Shown here: positions 8,691 to 18,380 of the stretch, piece after piece
Layout of the letters: every line of letters begins with the position of its first letter
Numbering within the stretch: position 1 is the first letter of the stretch
Origin: Anaerolineae bacterium
GTDB taxonomy: Bacteria; Chloroflexota; Anaerolineae; Aggregatilineales; Phototrophicaceae
NCBI GenBank assembly: GCA_022823165.1
Contig: JAJDXR010000019.1
Span: 1 to 64,000, forward strand
Length of the DNA: 64,000 bases
Reading direction: 5' to 3'
The notes under the pieces: generated by a model
The model's input: only the letters and a program-made list of their open reading frames with translations
The model's database searches: none
What the model was told of the DNA's origin: nothing
Made by a program: the position numbers and the translations under genes

Positions 8691-11618
8691 ATGGAACTCG
8701 TCTTTATCAGCGCCGCCCCATTTGTACTGGCCCTGGCGCTAGCCTTGCCAATTGCGCCAAGAATACTGAACCAGACTAGGCAGACGCTGCTCTCGTCGCT
8801 GGTGATGGCGGCGCTGTTCGCCTGGCTGCTGAGCTTCTTCCCGAGCGTACAGAACGAAGGGGCAGTTGTTCAGACCTTTGACTGGGCGCCATCGTTGGGC
8901 ATCAGCCTGTCCTTTTACCTTGACGGCTTGTCGCTGCTCTTTGCGCTCATCATCACCGGCGTGGGCGCGCTGATATTCTTTTACGCCGGCAGCTATTTCG
9001 ACGAGGCGTCGGAATATAACCGCTTCATGATTTGGCTGTCAGGCTTCGCCGGCGCCATGCTCTCAGTGGTGCTGTCGGGCAATCTGCTGATGATGTTTGT
9101 CGCTTGGGAGTTGACCAGCGTCACCTCATTCATCCTCATCGGCTTCAAAGGCGCTGATGACGCCGAGGCGCGGGAAGGCGCTTTCAAAGCGCTTTTCGTC
9201 ACCGGCGGCGGCGCTCTGGCGCTGATTATCGGCATCATCATGCTCAGCGTGGCTGCGGGGCAGATTCTGTATCCCGAGGCCGGCCTGCGCTTCGCCGCCG
9301 ATTTCAGCGAGATCTTGCGCGCCTCGTCCTTAGCTCAGCACGAGTGGTATACGCTGTTTGCCATACTCATCATACTGGGCGGATTCACCAAGAGCGCGCA
9401 GTTCCCCTTCCATTTCTGGCTGCCCGGCGCTATGAGCGCGCCGACGCCGGCCAGCGCCTATCTACACAGCGCTACCATGGTCAAAGCCGGCATTTATTTG
9501 TTCGCCCGACTGTCACCCGTGATGTACCAGAACGAGCTTTGGTCCGGCACGCTGCTGACCACCGGGCTGCTTACCATGCTGGTTGGCGCCTTTTTCGCTG
9601 TCAAGCAGCGCGACCTCAAAGCGCTGCTGGCTTATTCCACCGTCAGCAAACTCGGCGCGATCGTCGCCATGCTGGGCTTACCGGGTCAAATCGGCGTGAA
9701 GGCGGCTCTGGTAGGCATCATCGCCCACGCGCTGTATAAATCCGCTTTGTTCCTGGTTGCGGGTACGATTGACCATGCGACCGGCGCCCGAGATATTGAC
9801 AAGCTGGGCGGGCTGCGCCAACGGATGCCGGCCATGTTTGCCGTAACTGTCATCTCGGCGCTGTCCATGGCTGGCATGCCCTTCTTTTTCGGCTTCGTCG
9901 CCAAAGAAGTCATGCTTGACGCCATGCTGCGCTACGAGGGAAGCCTGTCTCTGCTGGTGATGCTGGCTCTGATCTTCAGCGCCGCCTTCACCGCGATGGC
10001 CGCCTATATGCTGATTTACGATGTCTTCTTGAAGCAGCCGCGGCACAAGCTGCATTTCCACAAGCCGCCATCGTTGATCAGGCTGGCGCCATTGCTACTG
10101 TCCGCGCTGTCATTGAGCTTGGGCTTTCTGCTTGAGCCGGTCATCACGCCACTGCTGACGCCGGCCGTGCCCAAGTCATTCGAGTTGCATCTGTTCGCCG
10201 GCTTCAACGACGTATTCGCCTTGAGCCTGGGCATTCTGCTGGCGGGATTCGCGCTATTCCTGGCGCGCAGACCCGTGATCGCGCGCATCGACCTTCCACT
10301 CTCCTGCGATATGATTTATAAAGAAATGTTGGAATACATTGGCTGGGCCGGCCGCAGTGTGCTGCATACGCAATCTGGTTACGTGCGCTACTACCTGTCG
10401 ATTATTCTAGGCGCGGTGTCACTGCTGCTGTTAGTCTCCAATACGCTGCCCTCCTGGGGCGAGATCCTGAGCTACATCCCGAGCGACCTGTCTCTGACCA
10501 TCACCGATCTGGCAAAAGTCTTCATGCTGATCCTGACGGTGACCGCAGGCATTTTGACAGTTGTCGTACGCGAGCATGTCAAGGCAGCTATCGCCTACGG
10601 CGTCATCGGCTACGCTATCGGCGTCATTTTCCTGATTGAACACGCGCCGGATGTGGCATTGGTGCAGCTGCTGGTAGAAACCATGGCGACCGTGCTAATC
10701 ATCATCATGCTGGGGCGCATCCGTACGCGCACACGCTACAACGTCATTCAGAATTTGTGGAGGGGCCGCCACAGTTACAAGCTCGGGCTGGTTCGCGATC
10801 TGGTTATTTCCTTTACTATTGGCGGCGCCGTTTTCATTTTCTCGTTGATTGCGCTGCGCAACCGGCCCGAACAGCAAAGTATCGCCCAATGGCACCTGGA
10901 TAATGCGCGCCTCGTCGCTACCGAAGACGTAGTTGGCGCCATCGTGGCGGACTTTAGAGGAACCGATACGCTGCTGGAGATCGCCGTATTCACCACAGCC
11001 GCCCTGGGCGTCTTGACGCTGCTCGCGCGCGGACGTCAAAGCGGCAGCGCATTCGTCCCGCGAACGGCGCAGGTCGGGAGCCTGCGCGAGTTTGACGATG
11101 AGGTAGTCGATGAGATTCAAGACGCCACCAGCTTGTCGACGCCCTTCACGCGAACGGTTTCCTATATCGTCTTGCCCATCGCAATATTGATTGGCATCGC
11201 ACAGATCCTGTATGGCGGCGTGGGACCCGGCGACGGTTTTACCGCCGGCGTCACCATCGGCTTAGCCGTCTCGCTTTGGTATATTGTCCTGGGTTATGAC
11301 GAAGCCAAACGCCAACTACCCTGGTTCCGCCCCGAAATTATCACGCGTCTGGGTCTGGTCATCGCCATCGTCAACGCCGCGATTCCCTTGTTGCTGGGCC
11401 GGGGTTTTATGGAGCATGTTCAATACGACCAGGAGCTGGGCATTTATGACCTGGTCGGTTCCTTCGGCCTGCACCTCACGTCGTCGTTGATATTTGAGAT
11501 TGCCATCGCGATTACTGTGATGGGCGGCTTAGGCATCATCATGGAAGCGATCGCTTATCCTGCGGCGCGTTCCAACGGCGGGCAGCAATCAACGGATGCT
11601 GTCCATGCGACAGAATGA
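8691..11618 (+). CDS. mrpA: Mrp cation/proton antiporter subunit A fused to subunit B
   Basis: 975 aa. Residues 1-500 form a NuoL-like proton-pumping module with a membrane glutamate at 140 (FVAWELTSVTSF) and the SAQFPFHFWLPGAMSAPTPASAY lysine/histidine region, quoted here in part. Residues about 617-690 are the MbhD-like segment typical of MrpA. Residues about 816-960 are an MrpB domain (YGGVGPGDGFTAGV), so A and B are fused, as in group-2 Mrp systems. It heads the operon A(B)-C-D-E-F-G. A weak TTGACC-18-TAACGT promoter is possible at 8584-8613. The complex exchanges Na+ or other cations for protons. Confidence 0.94.
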   Translation: MELVFISAAPFVLALALALPIAPRILNQTRQTLLSSLVMAALFAWLLSFFPSVQNEGAVVQTFDWAPSLGISLSFYLDGLSLLFALIITGVGALIFFYAGSYFDEASEYNRFMIWLSGFAGAMLSVVLSGNLLMMFVAWELTSVTSFILIGFKGADDAEAREGAFKALFVTGGGALALIIGIIMLSVAAGQILYPEAGLRFAADFSEILRASSLAQHEWYTLFAILIILGGFTKSAQFPFHFWLPGAMSAPTPASAYLHSATMVKAGIYLFARLSPVMYQNELWSGTLLTTGLLTMLVGAFFAVKQRDLKALLAYSTVSKLGAIVAMLGLPGQIGVKAALVGIIAHALYKSALFLVAGTIDHATGARDIDKLGGLRQRMPAMFAVTVISALSMAGMPFFFGFVAKEVMLDAMLRYEGSLSLLVMLALIFSAAFTAMAAYMLIYDVFLKQPRHKLHFHKPPSLIRLAPLLLSALSLSLGFLLEPVITPLLTPAVPKSFELHLFAGFNDVFALSLGILLAGFALFLARRPVIARIDLPLSCDMIYKEMLEYIGWAGRSVLHTQSGYVRYYLSIILGAVSLLLLVSNTLPSWGEILSYIPSDLSLTITDLAKVFMLILTVTAGILTVVVREHVKAAIAYGVIGYAIGVIFLIEHAPDVALVQLLVETMATVLIIIMLGRIRTRTRYNVIQNLWRGRHSYKLGLVRDLVISFTIGGAVFIFSLIALRNRPEQQSIAQWHLDNARLVATEDVVGAIVADFRGTDTLLEIAVFTTAALGVLTLLARGRQSGSAFVPRTAQVGSLREFDDEVVDEIQDATSLSTPFTRTVSYIVLPIAILIGIAQILYGGVGPGDGFTAGVTIGLAVSLWYIVLGYDEAKRQLPWFRPEIITRLGLVIAIVNAAIPLLLGRGFMEHVQYDQELGIYDLVGSFGLHLTSSLIFEIAIAITVMGGLGIIMEAIAYPAARSNGGQQSTDAVHATE

Positions 11619-11676
11619 AGATCGGCGGCGGATTCACGAGCTGCGTATTTACGCGGCCTGCGGGGAGGATTAGCAG

Positions 11677-12021
11677 ATGATTGAATTTATGTTCGCCGTG
11701 GCCATTGGCATGCTGTTTGGCATCGGGGTCTTTCAGCTGCTGCGCCGCGATCTGATAAAAGCCGCCATTGGTTTCGCCATCCTGTTTTCAGCCATCAACC
11801 TGTTTTTTGTGGCGGTCGGCGCCTTTGAGGGCGATTTCGCGCCTTATGTCAGCAATGTGGAAGCCGGGCGGAGCACCAGCGACCCGCTGGTCCAGGCGCT
11901 GATACTGACGGCGATCGTGGTTAGCTTTGGCAGCTTTTCGCTGGTGTTGGGTTTCGTCAATATCATCTCGCGCCGGTTTGACACGGTGGATTCAAACGAT
12001 ATCAACAAATTGAAGCACTGA
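11677..12021 (+). CDS. mrpC: Mrp antiporter subunit C (NuoK-like)
   Basis: 114 aa with three membrane helices in the NuoK/MrpC pattern. FGIGVFQLLRRDLIKAAIGF near the N-terminus and DPLVQALILTAIVVSFGSFS in the last helix are typical. It lies 58 bp after mrpA and 91 bp before mrpD. It joins the NuoL-like A and D subunits in the membrane complex. The loop at residues 50-65 (EGDFAPYVSNVEAGRSTSD) is ordinary for the family. Confidence 0.92.
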   Translation: MIEFMFAVAIGMLFGIGVFQLLRRDLIKAAIGFAILFSAINLFFVAVGAFEGDFAPYVSNVEAGRSTSDPLVQALILTAIVVSFGSFSLVLGFVNIISRRFDTVDSNDINKLKH

Positions 12022-12112
12022 GGGCGGCTTGTTCAGCCCCGCGCTATCCTGCTATCCCTTGAAATCACGTTGAATCCACATTGAAACCATTGAAATGTAG
12101 CGTCCGACGACA

Positions 12113-13621
12113 ATGGCAAATAACACACTGCTGCTAGGAATTTTGGTTACGCCGCTGGTCGGCGCGATAGTCGCGCTGATCTTCGCCAATTCCAACCGTT
12201 CGCAGCGCTCAATCGGCGTGTTGACCGGCTTGATCGCCTGGGGTTTCAGCGTGTCGCTGCTGGCGCAGGTCCATGATGTCGGCGTGCAGACTTACGCTTT
12301 GGGCAATTGGGATCCGCCTTATGGCATAGTCCTGGTGGCTGACAAATTGGGCGCGCTCTTCGCCTTCATGGTGACCACCATCATGATCGGCGGCTTGCTT
12401 TATACCTATCATGGCCACGACAAGTGCATGAGCTACCCGGCCTTTATTCCACTCTTCCTGTTGATGGAAGTCGGTCTGGCGGGCGCTATGCTGACCGGCG
12501 ACCTGTTTACGCTTTTCGTCTTCATGGAGCTGATGGTATTGGCGTCGGTGTCCTTGACGGCAATCTCCGATGATCAATACGGCTTGGAAGCCGCGCTGAA
12601 GTATATCTTCATCAGTTCAATGGGTACGCTCTTCCTGCTGCTGGGCATCGCCTCGCTATACGCCACATTCGGCACCCTGAACATGGCGCAGATCGCGCAG
12701 ATCCTAATGACGGGGGAGCTGCCGATACTGGCGGCCTCCTCCGCGCTGATGCTGCTTTGCGCCTTTCTGCTTAAGAGCGCCGTGTTTCCGTTTCATTTCT
12801 GGCAGCCCGATTTTCATACGACTGCGCCCACGCCGATCAGCGCCATGCTTTCGTCTATCGTGGTTAAAGTAGGCGTCTACGGCATATTGCGGCTGGTAAC
12901 GCTGCTCTTCGTCGAGGGCGCGCAGGTCATGGAACCCTTGCTGTCGACGCTTGGCATCATCGGCATTCTCTTTGGCAGCCTCGGCGCCTTGCGCACCTAC
13001 AACGCCAAACGTATGCTGGCCTATTCGACATTCGCCCAGATCGGCTTCATACTGGTTGGCATTGGCTGGGGCGGGACGCTGGCGCTGATCGGCGCTATCG
13101 TCTACGCCTTCAACCACGCCTTTATCAAGTCATCCTTGCTCATGCTGATGGGCGTGGTAGCCAGCTACACCAAGACCAAGACCGCCAACTTCAGCGACAT
13201 CGCGGGTATCGGCAGTCGCCTGCCGCGGCCGCTGGGCTGGCTGGCGCTGCTGGGCGGGCTGTCGCTGGCCGGCGTCCCCCCTTTCAACGGATTCATCAGC
13301 AAACTGACGCTGATTCAAGGCGGCGTCGAAAGCGGCGAGTGGCTGGAGCTAATCATCATGGTCGGCGCCGGCATCTTGACGCTTATGTACATGATCCGCG
13401 CCTGGCAGCGCATTTTCCAGCAGAGCCCCCGCCCGACAACAGTCGGCGTCAAGGAAGAGGGCGACAGCATGTTTGCGCCGCTGCTCATGATTGTGGTTTG
13501 CCTGCTTCTGGGTACAATCTTTGCTGAGCCGCTGGTTCAATTGGTCAGCGCCACCGTGCAACAGATCCAGGATCCTTCCGTCTATATCAGGGCGGTATTT
13601 CCCGAGGGGCTGGGTCAATAA
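12113..13621 (+). CDS. mrpD: Mrp antiporter subunit D (NuoN/L-like)
   Basis: 502 aa and about 14 membrane helices. The key channel glutamate is at residue 139 (LFVFMELMVLASVS), and KSAVFPFHFWQPDFHTTAPT marks the central lysine region. MLAYSTFAQIGFILVGI and GVPPFNGFISKLTLIQGG are the standard later motifs. Length is usual for MrpD. It is the second NuoL-family pump module of the complex and lies between mrpC and mrpE. Confidence 0.93.
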   Translation: MANNTLLLGILVTPLVGAIVALIFANSNRSQRSIGVLTGLIAWGFSVSLLAQVHDVGVQTYALGNWDPPYGIVLVADKLGALFAFMVTTIMIGGLLYTYHGHDKCMSYPAFIPLFLLMEVGLAGAMLTGDLFTLFVFMELMVLASVSLTAISDDQYGLEAALKYIFISSMGTLFLLLGIASLYATFGTLNMAQIAQILMTGELPILAASSALMLLCAFLLKSAVFPFHFWQPDFHTTAPTPISAMLSSIVVKVGVYGILRLVTLLFVEGAQVMEPLLSTLGIIGILFGSLGALRTYNAKRMLAYSTFAQIGFILVGIGWGGTLALIGAIVYAFNHAFIKSSLLMLMGVVASYTKTKTANFSDIAGIGSRLPRPLGWLALLGGLSLAGVPPFNGFISKLTLIQGGVESGEWLELIIMVGAGILTLMYMIRAWQRIFQQSPRPTTVGVKEEGDSMFAPLLMIVVCLLLGTIFAEPLVQLVSATVQQIQDPSVYIRAVFPEGLGQ

Positions 13622-13687
13622 TATGAAACGCGCGTTTGGAACATGGCAGGCTCGGCCTTTCCCGCGCTACAGGCAAGAGGCGCAGCA

Positions 13688-14215
13688 ATGATCGAAAGCG
13701 CGCAAAAGTCCGGCAAAGTATTGGTGATGGCATTGCCTTTGGCTATCGGCTGGACGATTTACACCGCTGAGCCGACGCCCGGCAACTTGCTATTGGCTTA
13801 TGTATTCAGCCTGGTGGTCTTGCTGGCGACCGGTCAACGCGGAGACAACTTCCGGCTGCGCAACGCGCCAGCGCAGATATATAACCTGATCGCCTATGTG
13901 CTCTTTCTGGCGCTTGAGGTACTGGTATCGGGCGTGAAAGTCGCCCTGGTCGTAATTGCCCGCGAACTGAAGATCAGCCCCGGCACAACCGAGTTAAGCA
14001 CATTCGACGAGAGCAACAACGAGCTTATCTCCGCCGTGAGCGCGCATGGCATCACCATAACGCCCGGCGAACTCGTAGTCGACTTCAAGGAGTCAGCGCA
14101 GGAGGGCGCCACCATGATCGTACACAGCTTAAATTTGGAAATCTCCGCCAAGCGCCTGGAGCAGGACCAGCGTCTGCGGCTAAAGCGGATCAAAGGGATC
14201 CTCGGACATGATTGA
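13688..14215 (+). CDS. mrpE: Mrp antiporter subunit E
   Basis: 175 aa from the ATG at 13688, which has an AAGAGG-like site about 9 nt upstream; the longer frame from 13643 adds an unlikely N-terminus. MrpE features are two N-terminal helices (NLLLAYVFSLVVLLATG, LIAYVLFLALEVLVSGVKVA) followed by a soluble domain with NELISAVSAHGITITPGEL, close to the family's TP-GT-L segment. It overlaps mrpF by 8 nt. Confidence 0.9.
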   Translation: MIESAQKSGKVLVMALPLAIGWTIYTAEPTPGNLLLAYVFSLVVLLATGQRGDNFRLRNAPAQIYNLIAYVLFLALEVLVSGVKVALVVIARELKISPGTTELSTFDESNNELISAVSAHGITITPGELVVDFKESAQEGATMIVHSLNLEISAKRLEQDQRLRLKRIKGILGHD

Positions 14216-14489
14216 AAGCGAATTTGCTCTGACTGCCGTTAAGTTGATCTTGCTGGCTATGGTGAGCTTGCTGCTGCCAGCCTCGTACCGCGTCATAGCC
14301 GGTCCCAGGCTCTCGGACCGATTGGCGGCGGTGGACTTGATCACAACCTTGCTGATCGGCATTATCGTAATGCTGGCTCTGGTGGAAGGCACGCAGGTAT
14401 TCGTGGACATGGCGACAGCGCTGGCGGCATTCGCTTTTGTCGGCACGATCAGCATCGCACGCTATATTTCCGAAGGTCGGGTATTCTAA
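14208..14489 (+). CDS. mrpF: Mrp antiporter subunit F
   Basis: 93 aa, three membrane helices. The conserved YRVIAGPRLSDRLAAVDLIT motif at residues 26-45 is diagnostic of MrpF/PhaF. It starts inside the end of mrpE and ends directly before the mrpG ATG, so it is translationally coupled on both sides. Confidence 0.92.
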   Translation: MIESEFALTAVKLILLAMVSLLLPASYRVIAGPRLSDRLAAVDLITTLLIGIIVMLALVEGTQVFVDMATALAAFAFVGTISIARYISEGRVF

Positions 14490-14942
14490 ATGCTACTCGA
14501 GATACTGGGTGTAATCGCGCTGCTATTCGGCTTGTTTTTTTGCGCGGTTGGCGTGTTGGGCGTCATCCGCCTGCCGGATACCTTGACGCGGCTGCACGCC
14601 TCGGGCAAGGTCGCTACGCTGGGAGTGTTCGGTTTGCTGCTGGGCGCCGCCCTGCTGATGCCGTCGACAGCCTTGCGCTTGCTCGCTCTGGGGCTATTTG
14701 TGTTGCTCACCAGCCCGGTCGCCACCCACGCGATCGCCGCCTCGGTCCACCGCCGGCGTGAGATTCTTGATGAACTGGAGCAAGATCCGGCGCCGCCCGA
14801 AGAAGAAGCGGAGGAAGAGGACTTTCAGGTGGATGTTACCGCGGCGCTGTCCCGCTCCCGCATCCAGGACATCATAGAAGCGCAGGAACGCGCGCTGCGA
14901 CATCACCAGCCGGATATCAAGCGCCCCGGCGACAGCGATTAG
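14490..14942 (+). CDS. mrpG: Mrp antiporter subunit G, with acidic C-terminal tail
   Basis: 150 aa. Residues 1-95 are the three-helix MrpG core (LGVIRLPDTLTRLHASGKVA and TSPVATHAIAASVHRR). The last 50 residues add a hydrophilic, strongly acidic tail (PAPPEEEAEEEDFQ), longer than in many MrpG proteins. The ATG immediately follows the mrpF stop. It closes the operon; the opposing DUF368 gene ends 13 bp further on. Confidence 0.91.
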   Translation: MLLEILGVIALLFGLFFCAVGVLGVIRLPDTLTRLHASGKVATLGVFGLLLGAALLMPSTALRLLALGLFVLLTSPVATHAIAASVHRRREILDELEQDPAPPEEEAEEEDFQVDVTAALSRSRIQDIIEAQERALRHHQPDIKRPGDSD

Positions 14943-14954
14943 CGCATCACGCCC

Positions 14955-16007
14955 TCAGCGGACAAACAGGCGGATGACGGGATTGTCTCTGGTCTGCAGA
15001 TGATCCAGCAGGTTCACCAGCAGGAAGCCGGCAATCAGCAGAATTATCGCAAGCACGACGTTCTCTGAATTAGCGTTGGGCGCCACATTCTGTTCGACTA
15101 GACAGCGGAAATCGCCGTGGCGGTCGAAATCGCTGTTCAGGCAGACCTTCCAGGGGTAGATCTTCCACAAGGAGCCAGCCATGAACCCCACCAGCAGCGC
15201 CACCGTCAAATTGTAGTAGTGCTGCAGCAAATGGCTGAGCACTCGCGAAAACAAGAGGATACCGACGACTGCGCCCAGACCGACCATAATGACCGGCGGC
15301 AAATCGCGGTTGCTGACAGCTGTAAGCACAAAGTCATATTGGCCCATGATCAAGAGCATGAATGAACCGGATATGCCCGGCAGAATCATGGCGGTTATCG
15401 CTATCATGCCGCTGATAAACAGTGTTGGCGCTGAATGATCGGCTTCCGCCGGGACGATGTTAACGATGATGAAGGCAGCCACCGCGCCAACCACAAATAC
15501 GGCGCCGGCCGATGCCGACCAACTGACCTTGACGCCTATCGTCAAAATCGACCCCAAAACCAGGCCGAAGAAAAACGCGAATAGCAGCACTTTGCCGCCG
15601 GGGTCATCCATCGTGCTGCTGAGAAAGCTCGAGAGCAAGAGAATCGCTGAAGCCAGGCCGAGACCCAATGTAATGAGAAAGCGGAAAGACAGGTAGTCCA
15701 GCAATTCGCGAATCTTGAGTTGCGCCAGCAGGCGGATGGCTTCCAGATTAAAGGACTTGATGGCGTGGATGAGAGTCTCGTACACACCGAGGATGAAAGC
15801 CATCGTGCCGCCGCTGACGCCCGGCACGATATCGGCGGCGCCCATGGCGAAGCCGGTGAAAAAGAGGCGCAGGTATTCGACTGGTGATTTTGGCTTGGCT
15901 ATATCATCGTTTCGCAGGGCCACTACGCTGCTCCTGTGATTGGCTGGCATCGTCCATACATTTGGTCTACGCCAAGGGTCGCGCAACGAAACCCTTAGCT
16001 TTTTCAT
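14955..16007 (-). CDS. DUF368 membrane protein
   Basis: 350 aa, about eight to nine hydrophobic helices. The family signature GFAMGAADIVPGVSGGTMAF follows an N-terminal hydrophilic stretch, and the second half repeats the G-SGS idea in ILPGISGSFMLLIMGQYDF. The DUF368 family includes proteins proposed to move undecaprenyl phosphate across the membrane (PopT-type); assigning that here is inference. The start may be the internal Met at 15950 (MPANHRSS). It is convergent with the mrp operon. Confidence 0.85.
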   Translation of the reverse strand: MKKLRVSLRDPWRRPNVWTMPANHRSSVVALRNDDIAKPKSPVEYLRLFFTGFAMGAADIVPGVSGGTMAFILGVYETLIHAIKSFNLEAIRLLAQLKIRELLDYLSFRFLITLGLGLASAILLLSSFLSSTMDDPGGKVLLFAFFFGLVLGSILTIGVKVSWSASAGAVFVVGAVAAFIIVNIVPAEADHSAPTLFISGMIAITAMILPGISGSFMLLIMGQYDFVLTAVSNRDLPPVIMVGLGAVVGILLFSRVLSHLLQHYYNLTVALLVGFMAGSLWKIYPWKVCLNSDFDRHGDFRCLVEQNVAPNANSENVVLAIILLIAGFLLVNLLDHLQTRDNPVIRLFVR

Positions 16008-16220
16008 TTCGCACTCTTGATTCTATTCGCTTTGCTTTTTCCAGCCAGCGCTAGGCCGCCCGATGTGAGAGGCCGGCAGCGCATTAGGCAGTAAGTTGCC
16101 TTCGGCCTTCTGCGCGAGTATGATGCGAGAGATTTCGACAGGCGCGGGAATCGCTCCGGCTCAGCAAGATACTTGGGCGAGCGAGATTCTCGCGAACGAT
16201 ATGACTTAAGGAGCCGCCTA

Positions 16221-17600
16221 ATGCCCGGCTACGCCAGCTGGAAAGCGCTTTTTGCGCTTGAATACCTGCAACTCTACGAAGAAGGTTATGCCGTCGGCGA
16301 TTCGATCGCGCCGGACTTTGCAGCGCCCTACTTGCCGGACCGGTTGCGCGGCGCCCCGGATCTCGAAACACTGAGCGAAGCCGACTGGGAAGAAGCCTAC
16401 GGCTGCCTCTGGGCGCAGCGCGCGGCCGGCATCCACAGCGATTACCCCTTTGTCGAGCCGGACGACTTCGAGTCGATCATTGCGGATGCCGGCGCGATAC
16501 CGGCTCTGGCGCCGCTGACCGACGCCGAATATGCCGAACGGATAAAGGGCGCCTGGTACGGGCGAATCGGCGGCGTGATCCTGGGCAAGCCCTTTGAGAT
16601 GGGCCTGGATCGCCAGTTCATCAAGACCTATCTGGAGAGCGTAGACGCCTACCCGCTAGACGATTGGGCGCCGCCTGAATCGCCGAGCCTGGGATTCACA
16701 TTGCGCAGCAAAGCGTCTACCCGCGGCAATGTGCAATTCGCTGAGCCCGATGATGATATTCACTATACTATCCTGGGCTTGATGCTGCTCGAGGAGCGCG
16801 GATTCGCCTTCAGCAAGCTGGATGTCGCCAATAATCACTTGCGCAATATCCCTTATCACTGGCTCTGGTCCTGCACACGCCAGTCTTATTATCACATGGT
16901 CAATCTCAGCGACGACCGGCCGGTCGCAGACCAGATCGACGAGTTTCCCACAAAACTCAACCCCTGGCGCGAGGGCATCAACACAGCGATTCGCGCCGAT
17001 TTCTGGGGCTATATCGCGCCGGGCGATCCGCGGCGGGCGGCGCGCATCGCTTACCGCGAGGTGACGCTCAATGCCGTCAAGAATGGCGTTTACAGCTCAA
17101 TGTTCGTAGCCGGCGCTCTCAGCGCGGCGCTGAGCCGCCAGCCCACGGTCGACGCGATCATCCAGGGCGGGCTGTCAGTCATACCCAAGCAGTCAAGGCT
17201 GGCGCATATCGTTCAAGAGCTGCGCGACTGGTACGACAAGGACGGGGACTGGGTGAGCGTTTGCGACCGGATATACGACAAGTATGGGCGCCTGCCCTTC
17301 CTTCACGCGCTGCATAATATGGCTTTTGTAGTGCTGTCGTTGCTGCATGGAGATTTGGACTACAGCAAGACCATCACGACGGCGGTGATGTGCGGTATGG
17401 ACACCGATTGCACCAGCGGCACGGCGGCCAGCATTGTCGGCGCGGCAATCGGCTACGAAGCTCTGGATCATCGCTGGATCAACCCGCTGAACGACCATGT
17501 CAAGACGGCTGTCGCCGGCTTTGGCCACGGGTCCATATCCGGCTTGGTGGAGCGCAACATCGCGCTTTGGCGTCAACTGCGCGACCAGCCATTAGCCTGA
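16221..17600 (+). CDS. ADP-ribosylglycohydrolase-family protein
   Basis: 459 aa from the ATG at 16221, which has AAGGAG 6-7 nt upstream; an in-frame Met at 16173 lacks such a site. The ARH fold is seen from residue about 110: RIKGAWYGRIGGVILGKPFE, then DDDIHYTILGLMLLEERG (first metal-binding Asp cluster) and CGMDTDCTSGTAASIVGAAIG (second, with the DTD metal ligands). It would hydrolyse an ADP-ribose linkage or a related substrate. The N-terminal 110 residues are an unusual extra region. An alpha/beta hydrolase starts one base after the stop. Confidence 0.87.
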   Translation: MPGYASWKALFALEYLQLYEEGYAVGDSIAPDFAAPYLPDRLRGAPDLETLSEADWEEAYGCLWAQRAAGIHSDYPFVEPDDFESIIADAGAIPALAPLTDAEYAERIKGAWYGRIGGVILGKPFEMGLDRQFIKTYLESVDAYPLDDWAPPESPSLGFTLRSKASTRGNVQFAEPDDDIHYTILGLMLLEERGFAFSKLDVANNHLRNIPYHWLWSCTRQSYYHMVNLSDDRPVADQIDEFPTKLNPWREGINTAIRADFWGYIAPGDPRRAARIAYREVTLNAVKNGVYSSMFVAGALSAALSRQPTVDAIIQGGLSVIPKQSRLAHIVQELRDWYDKDGDWVSVCDRIYDKYGRLPFLHALHNMAFVVLSLLHGDLDYSKTITTAVMCGMDTDCTSGTAASIVGAAIGYEALDHRWINPLNDHVKTAVAGFGHGSISGLVERNIALWRQLRDQPLA

Positions 17601-17601
17601 G

Positions 17602-18369
17602 ATGCCGCAGATCAAGACAGTGCGCGGCAGCCTTTGGATTGCCGATCATCGCCGCCGGGCGGAATCGCCAGCCGCGCTCTTCATCCATGGTGCCGGCGGC
17701 TCGCATCGCAGCTTTCCCGCGGCGCTGCGGCAGCTACGGTCGATTTCGCCTATCCTGGTTGACCTGCCCGGTCATGGCTCCAGCGCGGGTCCCGGCCGCG
17801 GCAGCATCGCCGACTACGCCCTTGATATCGTCGCCCTGCTGGACGCGCTCGCGATTGACTCGGCGATTTTGCTCGGGCACAGCATGGGCGGCGCCATCGC
17901 GCAGTGGCTGGCTCTGGAACATGCTGAGCGAGTCAGCGCGATTATGCTCGCGGGAACTGGAGCTCGGCTGCCCGTCAATCCCGCGCTGATTTCAGGCATC
18001 GTTGAGGATCCGCGGACGACCATCGGCCAGCTCGCGCGCTGGATGTGGGCCAGGCAGGCGTCGCCGGAGTCGAAGCGGCAGTCCGCGGACATCATGCTGG
18101 CCACGGACCCGGCTGTCATCCAAAGCGACTTTATAGCCTGCGATAATTTTGATGTTTCCCGACGCCTGGCGGAGATCGCCGTCCCGACGCTGATCCTGGC
18201 CGGCGAGCAGGACCGGATGACGCCCCTTGCACTGAGCCGGGACCTGTCGCGCGGCATCAAGGGTTCGGAACTCGCGCTCCTCGCGAATGCCGGTCACATG
18301 ATGCTGTTGGAGCAGCCGGCACGCAGCGCTGAAGTCATCGAACAGTGGCTGAATCGCAGGCGAATCTGA
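17602..18369 (+). CDS. Alpha/beta hydrolase
   Basis: 255 aa. The oxyanion-side motif FIHGAGGSHRSF, the nucleophile elbow GHSMGG (Ser about residue 95) and the catalytic-His region NAGHMMLLEQP are all present, with an acid candidate in AGEQDRMTP. It is a general ester or C-C hydrolase of the fold; the substrate is unknown. It abuts the ADP-ribosylglycohydrolase gene and is probably cotranscribed with it. The opposing methyltransferase ends 11 bp beyond its stop. Confidence 0.87.
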   Translation: MPQIKTVRGSLWIADHRRRAESPAALFIHGAGGSHRSFPAALRQLRSISPILVDLPGHGSSAGPGRGSIADYALDIVALLDALAIDSAILLGHSMGGAIAQWLALEHAERVSAIMLAGTGARLPVNPALISGIVEDPRTTIGQLARWMWARQASPESKRQSADIMLATDPAVIQSDFIACDNFDVSRRLAEIAVPTLILAGEQDRMTPLALSRDLSRGIKGSELALLANAGHMMLLEQPARSAEVIEQWLNRRRI

Positions 18370-18380
18370 GCCCGTTTGGG